Below are positions 40,001 through 46,135 of a stretch of DNA of 64,000 bases, one piece after another. Source of the stretch: Ciona savignyi (taxonomy: Eukaryota; Chordata; Ascidiacea; Phlebobranchia; Cionidae); NCBI GenBank assembly GCA_000149265.1, contig CH003428.1, positions 233,723-297,722 on the forward strand, in the 5' to 3' direction. The first letter of the stretch is position 1; each line of letters begins with the position of its first letter. The translations under genes and the position numbers were made by a program. Below the pieces are notes generated by a model that saw only the letters and a program-made list of their open reading frames with translations, did no database searches and was not told where the DNA came from.

Positions 40001-42167
40001 GTCTCAGCATAGTAGGTAAGAGCCAAACTAAGCATCGCGTCCACTGTTCACTGAACCGGCTAGACCGACATCAAGGGTTTACCTAATTCTTTTTTATAAT
40101 TCTAGTGTACTCGTACCAGCTCGGTGAAAACACTCCATGCACCGCCACTTGTGGAGACAGCGGTTTCCAATATCGCAGATTAATGTGCATGGAGGACGGT
40201 GTGAAAGAGGTCGACGAGTGGTACTGTACCGGGGTGGAGAAACCAACTGCAGTTATGACACCTTGTGGACGTCAAGATTGTCCTCCTCGGTTGGTGCTTG
40301 ATATTCAAAATTTAATTAAACAAATTCGTTTTCTGGTTCTGTATGTGGGTTCGACTCCAAAATCTATTTTACTTACTCAAAATTACTGTTTGTCTTTCAT
40401 TTCAACATTTTACCCCTTTTCCGCCGTATCACTATAAAATGTTTCATTCGTCATTAGATACTTGATCCGCGGTTGGGGCTCTTGTTCCGCTTCTTGTAGC
40501 AACGGAACTCGGAGTCGCATTCTTGGGTGTGGAATCCTCATGTCGGATGGTAGCACACGAGAGGTCGCCCTGGAGTTGTGTGGGTTCAACGAAACGAGGC
40601 CTGTCACAACGGAAGCGTGCTTCGCGGAAAGATGTCCTCGCTGGCACGTCGGTGCTTGGCGAAGGGTGAGTGGCTGAATAATGGAAGATGAATCACTATT
40701 TAATACATTGTTCTCTTACAGTGCAGCAGAAAATGTATTGGGAGAAATATGAGTGCGAGAACACGAAAAGTTATCTGTGTTTCAGGCAATGGAACTACTA
40801 TTGGAAGGAAAGCTTGTAAGCATCTACCAAAACCAAGAAGGTAGGGATTTACTTGTATTGTACAGTCTAATGATGCTTTTGGGCAAAATATATAAATTTC
40901 GAAGTTGGAATGAATGCTTAACTAATGTTTCGGTTATGATGTGCCTTAATGTCGTTTATATTTCATCCAGGCGTACTCTCTGTCCGAACCCGCGTTGCAA
41001 ACCTGTGTGGGTGGCAAGTAAGTGGTCTGTGTGTTCTAAACCATGCGGCAATGACGGCATCCGAACCCGAATATTAAACTGTGTGTACAGAGGAAGAAAA
41101 CGACAACTCGCCGGTGCCCAGTGCTCCATAGCACAAAGACCACTTGTGTCTATTAGATGCAATCGGTTCCCATGTCGAAAAGGTAGCTTACTATATATTA
41201 AATACCATGTTTCTAACTACTAGCATGTATAATTGACATTATGTTGTTATCAGTAAATTTTATCAGTTAAATAGACTATAAATTGCCTAAACACTTAGAT
41301 ATAATTTAGCTTCAAGTCAATAATTGTTTTGTTAAAATTATTTTTTGGAATTTCAGATATTCATTTACCGACACCAAGCAATTCTCGTGAGTTGAAATTT
41401 TGTTTTAAATAATTCATTTTTTTATAGTGTGTTCGCTATGTCGTGTATCCCTGTGCATTATTATTAACGAACATTGTTTTAACCCAAAGCAATCGAATTG
41501 TCCGAAGTAACTGATATTTTTTATTGTCCGTGTTGCAAAACAAAAATACAAATGAACTGAAACAACCCAACATACAAAGCTGGGGCGCAATCTTTGAATG
41601 ATTAAGCCGTTAAGCCGCCCAACTTCTGATTTACATTTGCTGGAAAGACAAATGTGTCCTTGGGCAACACTTCAGACATCGCCTGAACCCACTGGATTAA
41701 TCGGTTCAAATATAACTAAAGGAATGTTTCTATGGTATGCGCTAGGTAATTTGCCGATTGCATGTGCGATAACTCTTCCGCGTTTTTCCACTTATAAGGT
41801 TTAAATGTAAATACCCTACCCTACCTCTAACCAGAGAAATTTATGACAAATTTTCACTGATTTACTAACGAGGCCAGTACGATTCTTCGGCTGTGTTTGG
41901 CGATTGGTTAGTGCGACCAATTTACATACAGAATTATGTATTAAACGGTCGCAGTGACGAGCCATCATGTGTTCGAAATTTGGCTCGGTTAAAAATATAT
42001 AAAGCCCACTTTAATTTCTACGTCACTAACATTCAACAATACCAATGTAGCTAACAAAAAATTATTTTGCAGCTCCGTGTGTGAACAGATTACATAAATG
42101 CAGAAAAATTGGCAGAGCTGGACTCTGTCTTTATTACAAGCGGTTTTGTTGTCAAACGTGCAGTTAA
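1036..42167 (+). CDS. ADAMTSL1/3: ADAMTS-like protein, ADAMTSL1/3 orthologue (whole gene, 34 coding exons traced)
   Basis: This is a secreted extracellular-matrix glycoprotein of the ADAMTS-like family, which lacks the protease domain and binds matrix components such as fibrillin and proteases. The domain order read from the exons is signal peptide, TSR1, ADAMTS cysteine-rich module, spacer, TSR2-6, TSR7-9, Ig1, acidic/proline linker, Ig2-4, TSR10-13, PLAC. Thirteen TSRs, several Ig domains and a terminal PLAC are the layout of human ADAMTSL1 and ADAMTSL3. The traced exons sum to about 1835 residues, against roughly 1700-1760 in human. All junctions agree in phase except around the exon at 35250-35407. 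No HExxH protease motif was seen upstream. Exon coordinates are given in the entries below. The match is to the ADAMTSL1/3 pair, not to one member. Confidence 0.93.
1081..4365. other. Putative intron 1 of the ADAMTSL gene
   Basis: Starts with GTAAGT and ends with a T-rich tract and TTCTTAG before 4366. Short open frames inside it show no family signature and no metalloprotease motif, which supports ADAMTS-like rather than ADAMTS. Confidence 0.5.
4366..4437 (+). CDS. ADAMTSL1/3: Exon 2: end of signal peptide and N-terminal linker
   Basis: A 72-nt exon of 24 codons, reading VLLPLATKGLQFPSHEAVK and onward. It is flanked by a good acceptor (TTATTCTTAG) and donor (GTAAGTTG). Both ends are phase 0, so it joins the predicted first exon at 1036-1080 and the TSR1 exon at 5447 without a frame change. 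The leading VLLPLA completes a hydrophobic signal segment. Confidence 0.7.
5447..5773 (+). CDS. ADAMTSL1/3: TSR1 (exons 5447-5553 and 5725-5773)
   Basis: The first exon encodes a short acidic linker and then WSPWSDWSECSRSCGGGSC, the classic first thrombospondin repeat. It carries tandem WxxW sites for C-mannosylation and a CSxSCG site for O-fucose. The second, 49-nt exon supplies the C-terminal cysteines (DFCEGSSVAYETCENQ). The junction is phase 2 (TC|G). In this family TSR1 sits directly before the cysteine-rich module, as here. Confidence 0.95.
5990..8114 (+). CDS. ADAMTSL1/3: ADAMTS cysteine-rich module (exons 5990-6223 and 7988-8114)
   Basis: The 234-nt exon reads NCPDGSVDYRASQCSFFNN, followed by CALYCTAHGTNITAKLAHQV, VLDGTKC and MCINGECE. 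The 127-nt exon continues VGCDKKLHS, then DVCGKCQGDGSTCRLV. These are signature blocks of the ADAMTS cysteine-rich domain: RxxQC, VLDGTxC, CVxGxC and CGVCxGDGSTC. Here the usual V of CGVC is K. The 1.76-kb intron between them shows no further exon. Confidence 0.96.
8178..8487 (+). CDS. ADAMTSL1/3: ADAMTS spacer, first part (exons 8178-8252 and 8315-8487)
   Basis: The exons encode VVITIPQDSRRISVSERGSG, then GLLLRESNEFDIIVPRR through GPVPSEMKIL. The pattern of a 'V IP.GSR.I.V' strand followed by 'G.....G..V.F......E.L..PGP' matches the cysteine-free spacer. A 62-nt intron separates the two exons; phases are 1 and then 0. The sequence is shorter and more diverged than in vertebrates, and the usual H-LYLE-like strand is weak. 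Confidence 0.88.
8742..9586 (+). CDS. ADAMTSL1/3: Spacer end and TSR2 (exons 8742-8856 and 9451-9586)
   Basis: The first exon closes the spacer (IRYEFYRPLIVFWKHDESSS) and opens TSR2 with PCPVTCGAG. The second exon supplies RPICVEMATGERRDDKTC and MRCKLPDCPD. As in the human proteins, this repeat follows the 'FYQP....W' end of the spacer. Exon phases are 1 and 2. The CPVTCG segment is an O-fucosylation-type site. Confidence 0.92.
9988..10509. mobile_element. MITE with pogo/Tigger-like termini
   Basis: A roughly 520-bp element begins CAGTGGAACCACGCTT and ends with the inverted form of CAGTGGAACCCCGCTT (15 of 16 matched). TA flanks both ends. The subterminal regions also share GGTCGTGTTA-type blocks in inverted orientation. 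There is no transposase frame, so it is non-autonomous. The TA target and CAGTGGAACC end suggest the Tc1/mariner pogo/Tigger group. It has landed in TA-rich sequence; the block TAGATATTTATATGTATCT occurs on both sides. It lies in the intron between TSR2 and TSR3. Confidence 0.82.
10714..11421 (+). CDS. ADAMTSL1/3: TSR3 and TSR4 (exons 10714-10927 and 11277-11421)
   Basis: The 214-nt exon encodes WLSHPWTECSASCAGGFQSR and AISCVEDNLLG, ending NEHPCPDWIAYQWSQ. The next exon continues CSATCGPGWRHRTVQC to SMICPLP. The splice between W..W..Q and CSATCG cuts each TSR at the same place as several other repeats of this gene. Phase is 2 on entry, 0 between the exons and 1 on exit. Confidence 0.95.
11112..11230 (-). 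mobile_element. tRNA-derived SINE, Leu/Ser-like head
   Basis: Read on the minus strand the segment begins GGCCAAGTGGCCGAATGGTT (box A-like) and ends with ATTCGAAACC (box B-like) and an A-rich tail. The long distance between boxes suits a type II tRNA ancestor. Similar copies lie at 32008-32104, 41893-41996 and 45101-45195. The acceptor stem does not pair, so this is not a working tRNA gene. Confidence 0.6.
12410..13018 (+). CDS. ADAMTSL1/3: Linker exon and TSR5 (exons 12410-12494 and 12865-13018)
   Basis: The 85-nt exon is a linker (GSRLTTVTKEQMLAARVAQE). It corresponds to the spacer between TSR4 and TSR5 in ADAMTSL1/3. The 154-nt exon carries WVSEAWGECSRSCGLGVSTR and the later cysteine DDQC. 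Entry phase is 2 and exit phase is 0. Confidence 0.92.
13706..14475 (+). CDS. ADAMTSL1/3: Acidic linker and TSR6 (exons 13706-13937 and 14310-14475)
   Basis: The 232-nt exon closes TSR5 (RCSMGEC), then gives a very acidic linker (EGEDDTDDFEVVEDF), and opens TSR6 with FEWRYGDFSSCTPNCGSG. The 166-nt exon gives the rest of TSR6 (FQTSQQHCYHKL, RCDVTIRL, CTNDDLCDV). Human ADAMTSL1/3 has the same acidic stretch before 'YDWEY.GF..CS..C'. The exon ends AG|GTAACA in phase 2, facing the 17-kb intron. Confidence 0.92.
23565..23680 (-). mobile_element. tRNA-like SINE fragment
   Basis: On the minus strand it holds AAGTGGATAAGCGGCGC (box A-like) and, about 50 bases later, GGTTCAAGTCC (a strong box B match). 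The 5' end does not pair with the 3' TCTAACCCC as an acceptor stem, so I call it a SINE fragment and not a tRNA gene. Confidence 0.4.
24253..24274. repeat. Perfect hairpin, 9-bp stem, GCAT loop
   Basis: AATGCAGGC, then GCAT, then GCCTGCATT. It sits inside the 17-kb ADAMTSL intron about 3.2 kb before the alternative exon. Confidence 0.75.
27529..28199 (+). CDS. ADAMTSL1/3: Candidate alternative first exon of the ADAMTSL gene (short isoform)
   Basis: An ATG-initiated frame runs open for 671 nt and ends at AAG|GTGAGT. Its final residues are LLHFFRLTVVLLFALIPR then ATYGLPIR, a hydrophobic signal-like or signal-anchor segment preceded by basic residues (LRRGKVKARK). The exon ends in phase 2 (AG|), exactly the phase of the exon at 31514 (G|TGG GAA). 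Splicing would place this leader directly before TSR7 and give a protein of about 1349 residues. About 200 residues precede the hydrophobic segment, with Met at residues 1, 15, 61 and 105. So the true start may be internal, or the product may be a type II membrane form. There is no homology to a known family. Confidence 0.6.
28200..31513. other. Large intron, second part; no recognisable gene
   Basis: Runs from the GTGAGT donor of the alternative exon to the acceptor TTTGTAG before 31514. Only chance frames were seen, and no repeat with clear ends. Confidence 0.5.
31514..32375 (+). CDS. ADAMTSL1/3: TSR7 and TSR8 (exons 31514-31736 and 32196-32375)
   Basis: The first exon gives WELGPYGECTVTCGRGVQTR, VECRHMPEG, MMCPAPKPEVAESCS and APAWVAQPWGD. 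The second gives CNRSCGRGQQTRELVC to AMHNCPARYIVRPWSR. Both repeats have the C..(S/T)CG O-fucose-type site. Entry phase 2 accepts either the TSR6 exon (long form) or the exon ending at 28199 (short form). Confidence 0.95.
32008..32104 (+). mobile_element. tRNA-derived SINE copy, truncated
   Basis: Contains CCGAGCGGTTAAC, then GACGAGCCTATCATGAGTTC and GAAACTTGGCTCGG. It aligns by eye with the copies at 11112-11230 (opposite strand) and 41893-41996. Confidence 0.5.
33025..33120 (+). mobile_element. Possible tRNA-derived SINE head
   Basis: GCCGCCCAGGTGGTTAAGGC resembles a tRNA box A region. About 30 bases on come ACGAGAGAATGACAGG and a degenerate box B position. It is a fragment without clear ends. 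Confidence 0.35.
33370..33523 (+). CDS. ADAMTSL1/3: TSR9 (exon 33370-33523)
   Basis: A 154-nt exon encodes CPPRCGTTYSTRQIACVQLR, then DIKKCFKN, LTRKLCKKPGC. It completes the repeat begun by YIVRPWSR in the exon before. The CPPRCG segment has lost the Ser/Thr that would take O-fucose. Exit phase is 1. Confidence 0.93.
33614..34111 (+). CDS. ADAMTSL1/3: Ig domain 1 (exons 33614-33743 and 33921-34111)
   Basis: The exons encode FVQTTNESKVRLQVGTTAS, the B-strand cysteine in VIVRCKVD, the core tryptophan in DLQWRFRGS, and the F-strand DEGIYICAAGNVRAKF. This is the I-set/C2 immunoglobulin domain that follows TSR9 in ADAMTSL1/3. The inter-exon phase is 2, the exit phase 1. Confidence 0.93.
34192..34679 (+). 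CDS. ADAMTSL1/3: Long linker exon between Ig1 and Ig2
   Basis: The largest upstream exon (488 nt) encodes a low-complexity linker rich in Pro, Arg, Thr and acidic residues. It includes MMPRQPPPPRIIVPSLS and an amphipathic end, DRLLHEALSQHQLRLEIPD. Human ADAMTSL1/3 has a long poorly conserved linker here, with a similar acidic/Leu-rich helix. Entry phase 1, exit phase 0 at GTAAGG. Confidence 0.88.
34773..35074 (+). mobile_element. tRNA-derived SINE with shared 3' body
   Basis: The head GCCCGGTTAGCTCCACCGGT matches a tRNA box A, followed by AGGGTCGAAAC at the box B distance. The body ends GACAACTCTTCCGCGTTTTC, nearly identical to the body of the element at 41601-41815, so both belong to one family. 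It lies in the intron after the linker exon. Confidence 0.55.
35250..35407 (+). CDS. ADAMTSL1/3: Linker exon with a reading-frame break
   Basis: Acceptor TTATTTAG and donor GGAG|GTAGGG bound 158 nt. The 5' half reads well in the frame set by the exon before (ILEQFQTALNEEEVDDIYL, then MITDDDLGIN) but meets TAG at 35361. The 3' half reads well in the next frame (SESTDSGSGIRSVGNTAVV), which gives the phase 1 end needed by the exon at 35778. That second frame has TGA near 35310. Between these stops one nucleotide is too many. It could be a sequencing indel, an allelic frameshift, or unusual splicing. Confidence 0.65.
35778..36516 (+). CDS. ADAMTSL1/3: Ig domain 2 and start of Ig3 (exons 35778-35997 and 36260-36516)
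   Basis: The first exon gives VTVYVGSSLIIVAGVTERIT, the cysteine in ILCESNGDPAPDISWYRDN, and ends in phase 2. The second gives YVLEDGALRLLYPHTSDTGS, YVCVASNRFGNDSR, then the start of the third Ig (VGSNIQAKLGAKIRIRCPTEG). The motifs CESNGDPAPDISW and DTGSYVCVASN are typical I-set strands. Confidence 0.94.
37814..37996 (+). CDS. ADAMTSL1/3: Ig domain 3, second half
   Basis: GFPEPYIRWTKDG, then DNTLEIFPARKADQGLFSCE and ASNPAGSDYQVSSLILV complete the Ig opened in the exon ending at 36516. A phase 1 junction splits it at the C-strand, as for the other Ig domains. The 1.3-kb intron before it holds no further exon that I can see. Confidence 0.94.
38224..40015 (+). CDS. ADAMTSL1/3: Ig domain 4 (exons 38224-38355 and 39800-40015)
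   Basis: The first exon reads PPHISEILSERPEM to LYKVKINGAVMMG. The second starts at 39800 after TTGTTCTGTAG and reads GCPVTGFPEPQLTWFFND, then EGEYTCQAGNDGGNL. The join MMGCPVTGFPEP is in frame and aligns with the human 'LLGCPIKGHPVP'. An upstream AG at 39784-39785 would shift the frame, so I chose 39800. Exit phase 1. Confidence 0.92.
40106..40289 (+). CDS. ADAMTSL1/3: TSR10
   Basis: Encodes YSYQLGENTPCTATCGDSGF, QYRRLMCMEDG, WYCTGVEKPTA and TPCGRQDCPPR. This is the first repeat after the Ig cluster; human ADAMTSL1 has the same 'C.A.CG..G.Q' form with an extra residue after CG. Entry phase 1, exit phase 2. Confidence 0.95.
40458..41182 (+). CDS. ADAMTSL1/3: TSR11, TSR12 and TSR13 (exons 40458-40665, 40722-40840, 40971-41182)
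   Basis: TSR11 reads YLIRGWGSCSASCSNGTRSR. TSR12 begins WHVGAWRR and crosses a 56-nt intron to CSRKCIGRNMSARTRKVIC. TSR13 reads WVASKWSVCSKPCGNDGIRT and ends NRFPCRK. The CxxxCIG form of TSR12, where CG is normal, also occurs in the matching human repeat, so it is a good orthology marker. Phases 2, 0, 2, 1. Confidence 0.94.
41357..41386 (+). CDS. ADAMTSL1/3: 30-nt microexon before PLAC
   Basis: Acceptor AATTTCAG and donor GTGAGT bound 30 nt encoding DIHLPTPSNS. Both ends are phase 1, so it could be skipped without changing frame, apart from the codon at the join. The sequence is a short Pro/Ser linker. Confidence 0.75.
41601..41815 (+). mobile_element. SINE-like element sharing a body with 34773-35074
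   Basis: Contains GATTAAGCCGTTAAGCCGCC, then TGTCCTTGGGCAACACTTCA, an arrangement common in marine-animal SINEs. It ends GATAACTCTTCCGCGTTTTT, nearly the same as the end of the element at 34773. It lies in the last intron. Confidence 0.5.
41893..41996 (+). mobile_element. tRNA-derived SINE copy, nearly complete
   Basis: Begins GGCGATTGGTTAGTGCGACC and ends TGTTCGAAATTTGGCTCGG with an A-rich tail. It matches the 11112-11230 copy in order and spacing. It sits about 75 bases before the acceptor of the PLAC exon. Confidence 0.55.
42073..42167 (+). CDS. ADAMTSL1/3: Terminal PLAC domain and stop codon
   Basis: The last exon encodes PCVNRLHKCRKIGRAGLC, LYYKRFCCQTCS, stop. The six cysteines, with a CC pair and a final CxxC-like end, are the PLAC (protease and lacunin) signature that closes ADAMTSL and papilin-family proteins. 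Entry phase 1 agrees with the microexon. The domain is short but has the usual spacing. Confidence 0.94.
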
Positions 42168-42659
42168 TGCAGCATTGTTGTGTGTGATTCATTATAACGA
42201 CCCTGTCGATGAATGGCCGACCACCCGACGGACGAAATCAGTGTAGGTAGATAGATAGTTTCGATGACAACATCGGTCATTATTCAAAACTGTTCAAGTT
42301 ACAAGAGTCTAAACAAAGTTCAATAATTGGCTGGTAATCGCGTGTGAATATTTTTGAGTTCCGCTTATTTCAATCATATTCTTAACTTCATAATATTGAG
42401 TCATTGTGACTATGTGCGCTTACTCTATGTGAAGTTGCATTGCATATATATAAAGTCACCCGCTGGATAGTGACATTTCTGCTTTCTTATTCACTCTTTT
42501 GTTCCAGCAATATTTTAAGATTTAGTCTTATTCTTTTTGCGCTTTCTTCACTATTTTTTTGTACATTGTCTTTTCTACATTTTACCGCTGACCTTAGTTC
42601 TTGAGAGATATCCCATATGTGTTTTATGTATGGAGAACAAGTTCGCTGTGACGAACGTC

Positions 42660-42665
42660 AATAAA
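42660..42665 (+). terminator. Polyadenylation signal AATAAA of the ADAMTSL gene
   Basis: The first clear AATAAA downstream of the stop codon, about 490 bases into the presumed 3' UTR. It is followed within 20 bases by T-rich sequence. Confidence 0.6.
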
Positions 42666-43929
42666 AAATGAAATGAAATATTTTTTGATCTTTACTTGTT
42701 GAGCAACATTTCTGGTCACTCAATGACGATAAGGATTTAAAAAGAACAACTATAAATTTCCAGCAGAAACATTTATCAGGGTGTCAGATGTCGTGCAGTT
42801 TTTTTGGTGAAGTTTTGTATAATAGTTTACATTTCGCGCATGGAATTACGATGTAATCTTCCACTGTGAAAATTTCTTCTCTCAAACTTGGGTAAAAAGA
42901 TTTCAAAAATCAAATTTATTTGATTAAAATCCCGTGGTTGTTACCGTTATTTCAGAAAGCATGACATAAACTAATAATAGGGTATGTCATTTAGACTTAA
43001 GTTAGAGAAAAATAAGATAAAATAAAACAAAATAGTGTGATAAACAATATATAAATTCAAGTAATATCCACGTAAACCAACAAGAATTTCACAAACGCCC
43101 GACCACGAGACCAGCAAAAAAGTTTATAGATTCCCTTCGGTTCCGAAGGGAACAAATTTAAATCTTGTCAAATTGTAAAGAATGTTGTAGATGAACGCAG
43201 TAAACTAGGAAAAGGACAAACATACTCTACATACCCCTAATATGTTAAACTTTATAAAGATGTAAGTTAAAATGTACTAGATATGTGAAAAATATTGCGT
43301 AAATTAGCAAGGTAAACTTCCAGCCAGAGACGATACGTACGATGGCGTTTCCTTGCATTTTAGGCATTTCGTGGCCGATATTCTTTGTTTTTCTATATCT
43401 TTGAACTAAAATAGACACATTATCTTAATGTTAACAAATTTGGAAAAGGTATAAACAAACTAAATTAAAATCTCGCAAAATAATAACTAACAATCCATTA
43501 TAATACACAATATGTATAAAACAGCTGGTCGCTCAAAACCGCTATAAATTAATACAGAATTTTAATTTGAAAAAAATATACAAGAATCTCATACCCAAAC
43601 ATGGATATTAGGTTTGGACCGGTAACTCAGAACCCCACATTCTGCTTGCAGAAACAAACATTATACACTTTGTATAAGATATACGAAGAGTGATAAGTTA
43701 ACAAGTAAACCCGAAGTGTGTTAAACTAAAACTGAAATACCTTCTCAATTATACATAACACACTGAAATAGCTTCTATAACCCGATGGTGAGCGCAAGGT
43801 GATCTAAAAATCACCCGCATGATAACGACCCTTGTGTTTTTTAAACACGGAAATAAACCTGAAAATCGGACCCTATAGTTTCCACAAGTTAATAAAACGG
43901 AGAAAAAAAATAGGTGTTGTGTGTAAAAG
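42666..43929. other. Intergenic region between convergent ADAMTSL and SUEL-lectin genes
   Basis: AT-rich. It holds a perfect 22-base hairpin at 43131-43152 and, around 43330-43450, a segment resembling 45850-45970. No gene was seen. Confidence 0.5.
43131..43152. repeat. Perfect hairpin, 10-bp stem, 2-nt centre
   Basis: TTCCCTTCGG is followed by TT and then its exact reverse complement CCGAAGGGAA. It lies between two convergent genes, far from both stop codons. Confidence 0.8.
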
Positions 43930-45259
43930 TCAGTAACAATTGTAGTCCACCATCAGGTATTTCCCAGTACCGGGACAAGGATCGCCTTGGAATAGTCCGT
44001 TGGAGGGAGTTAAAGTGCACGATTTCTGAGCTTCACAGATGGCTTTGACAATTTCCACCGAGCGATCAGCTTTGCAATGTTTATTCTTCCACGAACCACA
44101 CCTGAATGGAAAATATCCAAAAATATAATACCACGCGGTTGGCATATACATGCTGAGTGTTTAGTTTTTTTGCGACAAATTTACGGTTGCTACATTAGGT
44201 GTACCTATAATAAATCAAATGCATTTTAGAATAAAAAACATTTATCTAGGTACACCACGACAGACTACACAATGCTTTTTTTCTTAACTCATCTTCGTGA
44301 ATACCGCAAACATAGAAAATCTGACGTTTGTTTTTAAGTTTCCAATTAAAATGTCATTTCACAGTAACTAGGTTGCTCATAACATAGTTGCAAATAACAG
44401 TCACACATTGCCTACGTCATATCCCCAAAACCAGTCAAACTTACTTTCCGTCTCCATCAGAAGTTCGACCGTAAAAAGCTGACTCGATGTGAATCGATCT
44501 GGGGTTGCATGAGATAGTTTCGGTAATTCCTTCACATATAAACAAAGAACCTCTTATTTCTGCAAAAAAGATAAGAATAATATGTAAAAATGTACATAAA
44601 ACTGTAAATATGCGTCATTGCCAAAAAACAAGTAGTACTGTGACATAGCTCTCAACATTTGCATAGATGCTATTTGTGCATGTTACTACCGACCTGGAGT
44701 AAAAATTCTCCATTCAATTTCAATTCCCATCCATTCCCAGTCAGAATCTTCGTCGATTCGTTGCAAATTAACCACCATTCTATTCGCTTCGATTGTATCA
44801 ATTGTAACTTCGAAAACATGGGGCAGTAAATTGTCTATAGGATGTGCTAATGCTGTGGCAGAGGTGGGCGAAGAAGGCAGACACACATTGTAATTGATGT
44901 TAATCAATTTGGATGGTTTTAAAGAATATCCCCACTCTTCGCTCGATCCCTTGTGGTCCAGAGTTAATTCTGCAATGAAAATAATATCTCAGCTTCGCCC
45001 GAATCGCTCGACGGTGAATACTTTAGATTTTACAATGTATTTTAATAAAATAGATATAATCGAAACTCGTAATTGCTTCTATGTTTAGAAAGATGATCAT
45101 GGCTAAGGGTCGTGTGATCGAACGGTTAACGCGACTGATACATATAACAATTCTTTTTAAAAACCGTGTTAGTGATGAGCCCATTACGCACTAAAACTTA
45201 CCCTGTACGCTAAATCGGCATAATATGAGATAAATACACAGCTGAAGAAACAAGCTCAT
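43930..45259 (-). CDS. Small secreted SUEL (galactose/rhamnose-binding) lectin
   Basis: Four exons on the minus strand (45202-45259, 44694-44969, 44445-44559, 43930-44101) join in phase into a protein of 206 residues. Exon 1 encodes a signal peptide, MSLFLQLCIYLILCRFSVQ. Exon 2 encodes about 92 residues that I do not recognise (ELTLDHKGSSEEWGYSL and onward). Exons 3-4 encode a complete SUEL lectin domain: LFICEGITETISC, IHIESAFYGRTSDGDGKCGS, VEIVKAICEAQKSC, and GDPCPGTGKYLMVDYNC. The YGR and DPCPGT..KYL..Y.C motifs are those of sea-urchin egg lectin and latrophilin domains. No membrane segment follows, so the product should be secreted. Confidence 0.88.
45101..45195 (+). mobile_element. SINE remnant beside exon 1 of the SUEL-lectin gene
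   Basis: Contains GATCGAACGGTTAACGCGAC, then TGATACATATAACA and CCGTGTTAGTGATGAGCCC, matching the 11112-11230 family. The box B end is lost. It lies in intron 1, reaching to within about 10 bases of the splice donor. Confidence 0.5.
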
Positions 45260-45761
45260 ATTACTAAAATATGATTTATCTTCTTAACAAGATATTAATG
45301 ATGCGCTTAGTCTGTATACTACTAGTTGTTAATACCTCTTATTGTTGTGTGACAGGACATACAGGATGACGTCCCTGTATGCTGTAAAAATTACCAGAAA
45401 AGAGTGTTAACCACGAATTTAGATACACTGTTCGATATACATTTCTGCGAGGACAAACGTACTATTCACACTTTGTATATTTAAAAAAATATTGTATATA
45501 GTTTCTTTTTCTGCAAATACAAACTAATTGATTTCCGAGTTTTCATTCCAAACTCGTTGTCCATGTTTTGTGAAAGAAGTATTTATGTTGATATATACTA
45601 TATAGAGAACATCAATAATAGTAAAGAAAAACAGCTACAATGTTGTAAATTCTACCCTTAATTAAAACATTTTTTGTTTATCCCGCAAGGTGTAAAAACG
45701 ACAAATTACTTTGGTATTGACTTGGGGGTAGGATTCAACGGAACATAACCAAAGTTTTTGT

Positions 45762-45842
45762 TTAGTGTATTTAAACATATTTTTTTCCTTGGAGAAATTA
45801 AACATATTTTCTTTCTTAGTGTAATTAAATGTATTTTCTTTC
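45762..45842. repeat. 27-bp tandem repeat, three units
   Basis: Three consecutive 27-base units begin TTAGTGTATTTAAAC, TTGGAGAAATTAAAC and TTAGTGTAATTAAAT and end in CTTTC or TTTCC. Read on the minus strand they give a ninefold-residue repeat of the type RKKICLI, in a 79-residue frame (45706-45945) that I cannot connect to a gene. Confidence 0.75.
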
Positions 45843-46135
45843 TTAGTTTATACTCTTCACGCAAGCACGACGACTGTTTTCCGTATTTTAGACATTTTGT
45901 GGTCGAAATTTGTACTTTTTGATATCTTAGAATTGGAAAAAACAATATACTTCAAATTAAAATTAATGAAAATAGTATAAAATAAAACAGAAACTCACTA
46001 ATTTAAACATATTAGTTTACCCTGAAAAGCCGGGAAAAAATAAAAGTTTGTTTGTCGTTGTTCGTTTCATATGCCGTTTTAATTACTGGTAAAAATGAAC
46101 TTATGCAGAAAAAACGTAGTTGAATCAAAATTTGT

